From Pelargonium nanum (taxonomy: Eukaryota; Streptophyta; Magnoliopsida; Geraniales; Geraniaceae), in NCBI GenBank assembly GCA_036897485.1, contig JAYMTF010000795.1, positions 1 through 30,093 of the forward strand: a stretch of 30,093 nucleotides of DNA, read 5' to 3'. Position numbers and translations under genes: made by a program. The notes below the pieces were generated by a model. That model was not told where the DNA came from. It ran no database searches and saw only the letters and a program-made list of their open reading frames with translations. Shown piece by piece: positions 26,166 through 30,093 of the stretch; position 1 is the stretch's first letter, and every line of letters starts with the position of its first letter.

Positions 26166-29100
26166 CTATTGAGATTCCTTCCACTCTAATCTGTCAAGAC
26201 CGTCAACAATTGCCTTGCGAAACTCATCATTGTGGAGAAGGAAGGAAGATACATGCCCACCCGTAACCCATCTCACTTCTGAACCCGGCCAAGCTTTATG
26301 TAGCTCTAGCACTGAGTGTTGTGGGATGTATCCATCATCCTGAAATCATGTTCCAAGTCTAAGAATTAGGAGCCAAATGTACAAATTTTTTGTCAAGCAG
26401 AATATCCTAGAGAGACTTTTACATAATAAACTAAAAGCAGATCAAGCGATGCATAATCATGAATGAAACACACTTCAGATGACATAAAAATTTTGCAACT
26501 CAACATCATAGACCAGACAACAAGACTAACCCTTACACACTAGGCTGAGGATGATACAAGCATGTCAATATGGATAGCCATACTGAGGCACATCATGGCA
26601 TTGTACAAGAATTTACAGGTTTTGTACTACAGTGATAATAAAAACTCATTTATGAGAGTGAGCTAAAAGCCTAAAACATGAAGATGACTAACACAATGAA
26701 AACAGTTTTTTTTTTTTAAGTAAACAGGGTATACATGAATCAGATCTAATAAAAGTCAACTATATATAATCAATCACACTTACACAAGAAATGAGATTTT
26801 GAACTTACAGTAGCATTAACGAATATCACAGCGTTGGGGTTTTTGGGAATCGGAAAGCGCGTGACATCAGTGAGAGAAAGTACATTTCTCATCCTTTCTT
26901 TCACATCCTCGAGAGTCATTGCAGCCTTTTGTACTGCAAGGTCCTTTCTCAGAGCTTCCCAGGCAGTGCCATGCTTTAAGATCCCTTCACAGAAAGCAAC
27001 AACTGCAGAGTGTGGAGAAAGGAAAGGAAGTGTTGCAATAGGTGTAGGGTGCAGAGATCCAACCATTGCAGCATGCACTCCACCTAAAAAGAAACAAGAT
27101 GAAATAAAAAGACTCAGTTGCAAGTGTATTTAATTGATATCCAGGGTAAACATTGCCAAAGATTCTCATAACTTTGAGCTAATATGTTTGTTTCAGCTTT
27201 ACTCGGGAACGACATTAGTTGATCAATGAGTTTTGTATATTTTAGCTCTAACAGAGGATCTGTTTGCCTTACCCATGCTAAGTCCACAAACACCCATCTT
27301 GCCATAACCTGCCTCAGAATCTAACCAATGCAAGAGACCACGTGCCTCTTCAATGGTGGCTCTTCCTAACAAGAGCAAATCACTCACACATAATAGTTTT
27401 GCACCACGCTGCAGTATAGGCCGCCTTTGTCCATAGAAAGGGCTGCAAGTTCCATATTTCGCAAAAACATTATATTTTACACAAAATAACCATCATTAAG
27501 AAGCTTTTCTTATGACGCTGCAGAATTGACCAATTACCTTTCAAGCACCATAGTTGCAATGTTCTTTTTCAACAATGGTCCTCCAAGACGCAATCTACGT
27601 TCAAATGTATGGTCCCCGGTACCTGCAAGAAGGGATAACATCTTTCAATACACAAAGCTCACTATTACTTGTCAAACTATAACTTACAGGAAATCCACAA
27701 CACGTGGATGTATAATTTCCAAAAGATCTATAATAGAAATTTGTGCTTAAGTTCATAAACTAGGAAGCCTAAGCATAAAATTAATAACCAAGGACTAGCT
27801 GTAGGCTGTAGCATCTATCTAGTCCCTTAGGGACAGCCAATGGTTCAAGACACACTTCTCTATGAGAGGATGGGGCCCAAATATGGGGTGAGAAAGGGGA
27901 GAGCTACCCCTTGTTTGTAGCTCAGCCTATTGGGCTTTAAAAAAATAAAAAAAAACTAAAGCATCTATTTTGTTCGCTCTTCAAATTCTAGCATTCATAG
28001 AAGACCATGAGTAATATATAAAAAAAAACATAAGGCAAACAAAAAATGTAGAAAAGCAAAATTGCTGAAATAATTACTGGGTCACAATGTCTCTCAATCA
28101 TAATGCCATAAAAGATGTATAAATGTGTCCTACAAAGACTCTAGATTTCAATTCTTTAGTACTTGAGTTGGGTGGAATGATCATATGAAGAGTCCTTTCG
28201 ATACATGATTGCAGATTCCCAAGCAACAAATTCCATTCTCCACCCTTAGTTTAGGAACTTGGCTTGAAACTAGAGATGGGTCAGACAAAAATCTAGAATA
28301 GAATCAGAGGTAGAGGTTTTAGTCTCATCAAGTAAGTTAAGGTTAGATATTACTGCATGACTAAGAGATTAGGAGAGCTAAAATGATACTCTTATTTTTA
28401 TTGAATGGAAGGGACCACATTGTCATAATAAGTGGATCTATCTAAGCATATTTCAATTTGAATACGTAGAGATAGTTGCAAGTTCGGAGCTATTGTACAA
28501 GGTTGTGTAAGTAACTAAGTGGCCATATGCATGAATTAGGATTAATGCAGCAAATCTAGATGATTCCTGAGGCAGATAAGCAACCATAAAACAAATCCCA
28601 TCTACAGAACACAAATGCAGTCCAACCAAAAACCCAACACAAAAGATCATCTAAAGCTCATAAAAGACAGTCCACAAACAGCAAAACACAAGGATATTTA
28701 TCATATTACCTGTCAAGATTAACCATTGTTCAGAGTTCAAGCAACAACACAACAACTCATTCACTTGGAAACAATCATACTAAAGCATACCAACATTCAA
28801 ACCAAAACCCTAAACACCAAATAGTAAATTACCAAATTACCTGCAAGATGAACCACACAGGCCATATTCTGAGGAGGCACAGATTTGGGAGCTAGGAAAG
28901 CAACCCTAGCAGTGAGGCTCTCAGGAGGCAGAGCATTGAGGAGTTGCTCGTCACAGGGGGTCCTGAAAACACCTTCTCGGAGACAAGCATTCCTGGTCTC
29001 CCAAACCGTTTTCCAAATAGGTTGGACCAAAGTGGGAGGCCAGTTCTGGCTCTGAGCTTCCGGGAAGAGCTGATTGATAATCCTTTCCAGCATCTCAAGC

Positions 29101-29216
29101 TTCTGGCCACCCCATCCTCTGGAAAAAAATTGCGGACTCAGCTTGCTCCGGTGCATGAACGCACCGTACACATGGTCCAGTACATAATGGAGCATCCCAA
29201 GATTCACTGAGACCAT
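26166..29216 (-). CDS. ABHD18-like alpha/beta hydrolase (DUF2048 family)
   Basis: This is a probable serine hydrolase of the ABHD18 group; its substrate in plants is unknown to me. Exons on the minus strand are 29216-28841, 27622-27538, 27442-27273, 27083-26809 and 26339-26166, giving 359 aa. The nucleophile elbow GLSMGG has its serine at about 209 and spans the exon 3/4 junction. The likely acid is in DDGY at about 303-304, and the histidine is in VTGGHVSS at about 331. Other family-like blocks are FFSRGWGG near the start, TGDHTFERR and SPFYGQRRP. All catalytic elements are present. The start at 29216 (agaATGg) gives the conserved MVSVNLGMLHYVLDHVYG. An in-frame ATG eight codons upstream (29240) is possible but in weaker context. 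No signal peptide is obvious. Intron 1 (28840-27623) is 1,218 bases and carries a poly(A)-tailed insertion. Confidence 0.93.
27810..27968 (+). mobile_element. poly(A)-tailed SINE-like insertion with 9-bp target-site duplication
   Basis: The 9-mer agcatctat occurs at 27810-27818 and again at 27960-27968. Between them lies a 141-bp insert that starts ctagtcccttagggac and ends ggctttaaaaaaataaaa..., an A-rich tail on the + strand. A B-box-like ggttcaagac occurs at 27842-27851. Flanking direct duplication plus a 3' A tail is the signature of LINE-mobilised retroposition. The element sits in intron 1 of the hydrolase gene, in antisense orientation to it. The SINE family is not recognised. Confidence 0.7.
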
Positions 29217-30093
29217 TCTCAGAGGACTCCGCCAATTCATACCCTCAGAATTGAAACTACAGTATCTCAATCGATCCCTAAATAGGGATTTGCAAGTATA
29301 ATTTCCGTGAAACAACAAGAACCCAGTACTGAAATTGAGTCCGTAGATCTAAGAAAACAAGATCAGGAGAAGTATTGAAAAGGGTATTGAAAAAAGAGCA
29401 TTGAGATTGAAAAGATGATGACTTTAAAGAGGATATTAGGTCGGGAGTTGTGAGAGAATCGAGGGATTGGATAATCTAAAAATATGAAGAGAAAGAGAGG
29501 AAATGGAGAGGAGGAGGAGTGACGATCTGGCCAAATCCTTGTACGAAAAGGGAAATTAATAATTTTGAAATAAAGTAAAGAAACCAGGGGCGGAGAGAAG
29601 GAGAATAAACTGGTAATGACACGCTGGAATATGCCCCACATGCCACCTCAGTATATATCCATAGCTCCTGTCTATCTGTATTCTGGGTTGTCACTGTGCA
29701 ATTTATTTTCTATCCCGTTTAAATTTTTTTATAAGCAACTGGTATTTTGTTTGATGAACCCGATACAGCGTCGTTTAATTATATATTGGAAATATATATA
29801 ATTTTAAAAAATAAATAGGAATATATATGTGTTCCTCTTACTCTATATATTTTTACCCAATTTGTAGGTACCTTCAATTTTTCACGACTCGTTTCGTTAG
29901 TTAATTTTGACAGAAATTAACTATCTATCGTTATGGGAAGTGCGCGTGACTTTTAAAAAGATTAAAATGTCATTATTAACTTTTCCTGAAATGTTAACTT
30001 ATCGTTTGGCAACGGGAAAGTAAATTTTTCCAGAATGTTAACTTTCCTAGGAAAATTGATAAGGGCATTTGACACATCGGAAAGTGAAGGAAA
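29217..30093. other. upstream region of the hydrolase gene to the window end
   Basis: This region contains the hydrolase 5' leader and promoter on the minus strand, followed by AT-rich DNA. From about 29980 to the end there are two near-copies of ttttcc(t/a)gaa..tgttaactt, at 29981-30000 and 30026-30044, on either side of a cgtttggcaacgggaaag motif. They may be the edge of a repeat cut by the window. No further gene is seen. Confidence 0.5.

Overview
The window is nuclear DNA of a flowering plant, almost certainly a eudicot. The genes have short exons separated by AT-rich GT-AG introns, the intergenic DNA is very AT-rich, and all six proteins are ordinary plant families. The proteins look rosid-like, but I cannot name the species. 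I see no prokaryotic, organellar or viral segment.

Layout: (1) 587-4570 (+), chloroplast aspartate aminotransferase (ASP5 type), 11 coding exons, 465 aa. (2) 6140-9539 (-), a single-pass receptor-like kinase of the At1g80640/At2g25220 type, 10 exons, 460 aa; it converges on gene 1. (3) 12249-16837 (+), a TGA-class bZIP transcription factor (TGA9/TGA10/PERIANTHIA group), 11 exons, 523 aa; it diverges from gene 2 across about 2.7 kb. (4) 18839-21032 (+), ribosomal protein eL6 (RPL6), 4 exons, 233 aa, with a typical plant ribosomal-protein promoter. (5) 21530-23899 (-), an intronless MCTP/FT-interacting (FTIP3/4-like) protein of 789 aa, convergent with RPL6. (6) 26166-29216 (-), an ABHD18-like alpha/beta hydrolase, 5 exons, 359 aa. 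I placed each splice site by hand from GT/AG signals, unbroken reading frame and remembered family sequence. All six models stay in frame from start to stop.

The genes do not form a pathway or cluster. The only possible regulatory link is that one gene encodes a TGA bZIP factor, and a perfect TGACGTCA palindrome (the class of site such factors bind) lies upstream of the MCTP gene, with an ACGTCA core upstream of the TGA gene itself.

The non-coding DNA holds several small non-autonomous transposon relics: a MITE-like element in ASP5 intron 2, a nearly complete foldback at 10068-10350, a Stowaway-like MITE in RPL6 intron 3, and a poly(A)-tailed insertion with a 9-bp target-site duplication in ABHD18 intron 1. 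There are also degenerate tRNA-like (SINE-type) fragments. Other points are an 8-codon upstream ORF whose stop overlaps the bZIP start codon, and sharp GC3 changes between exons of the bZIP and RPL6 genes. I found no convincing new multi-gene system.
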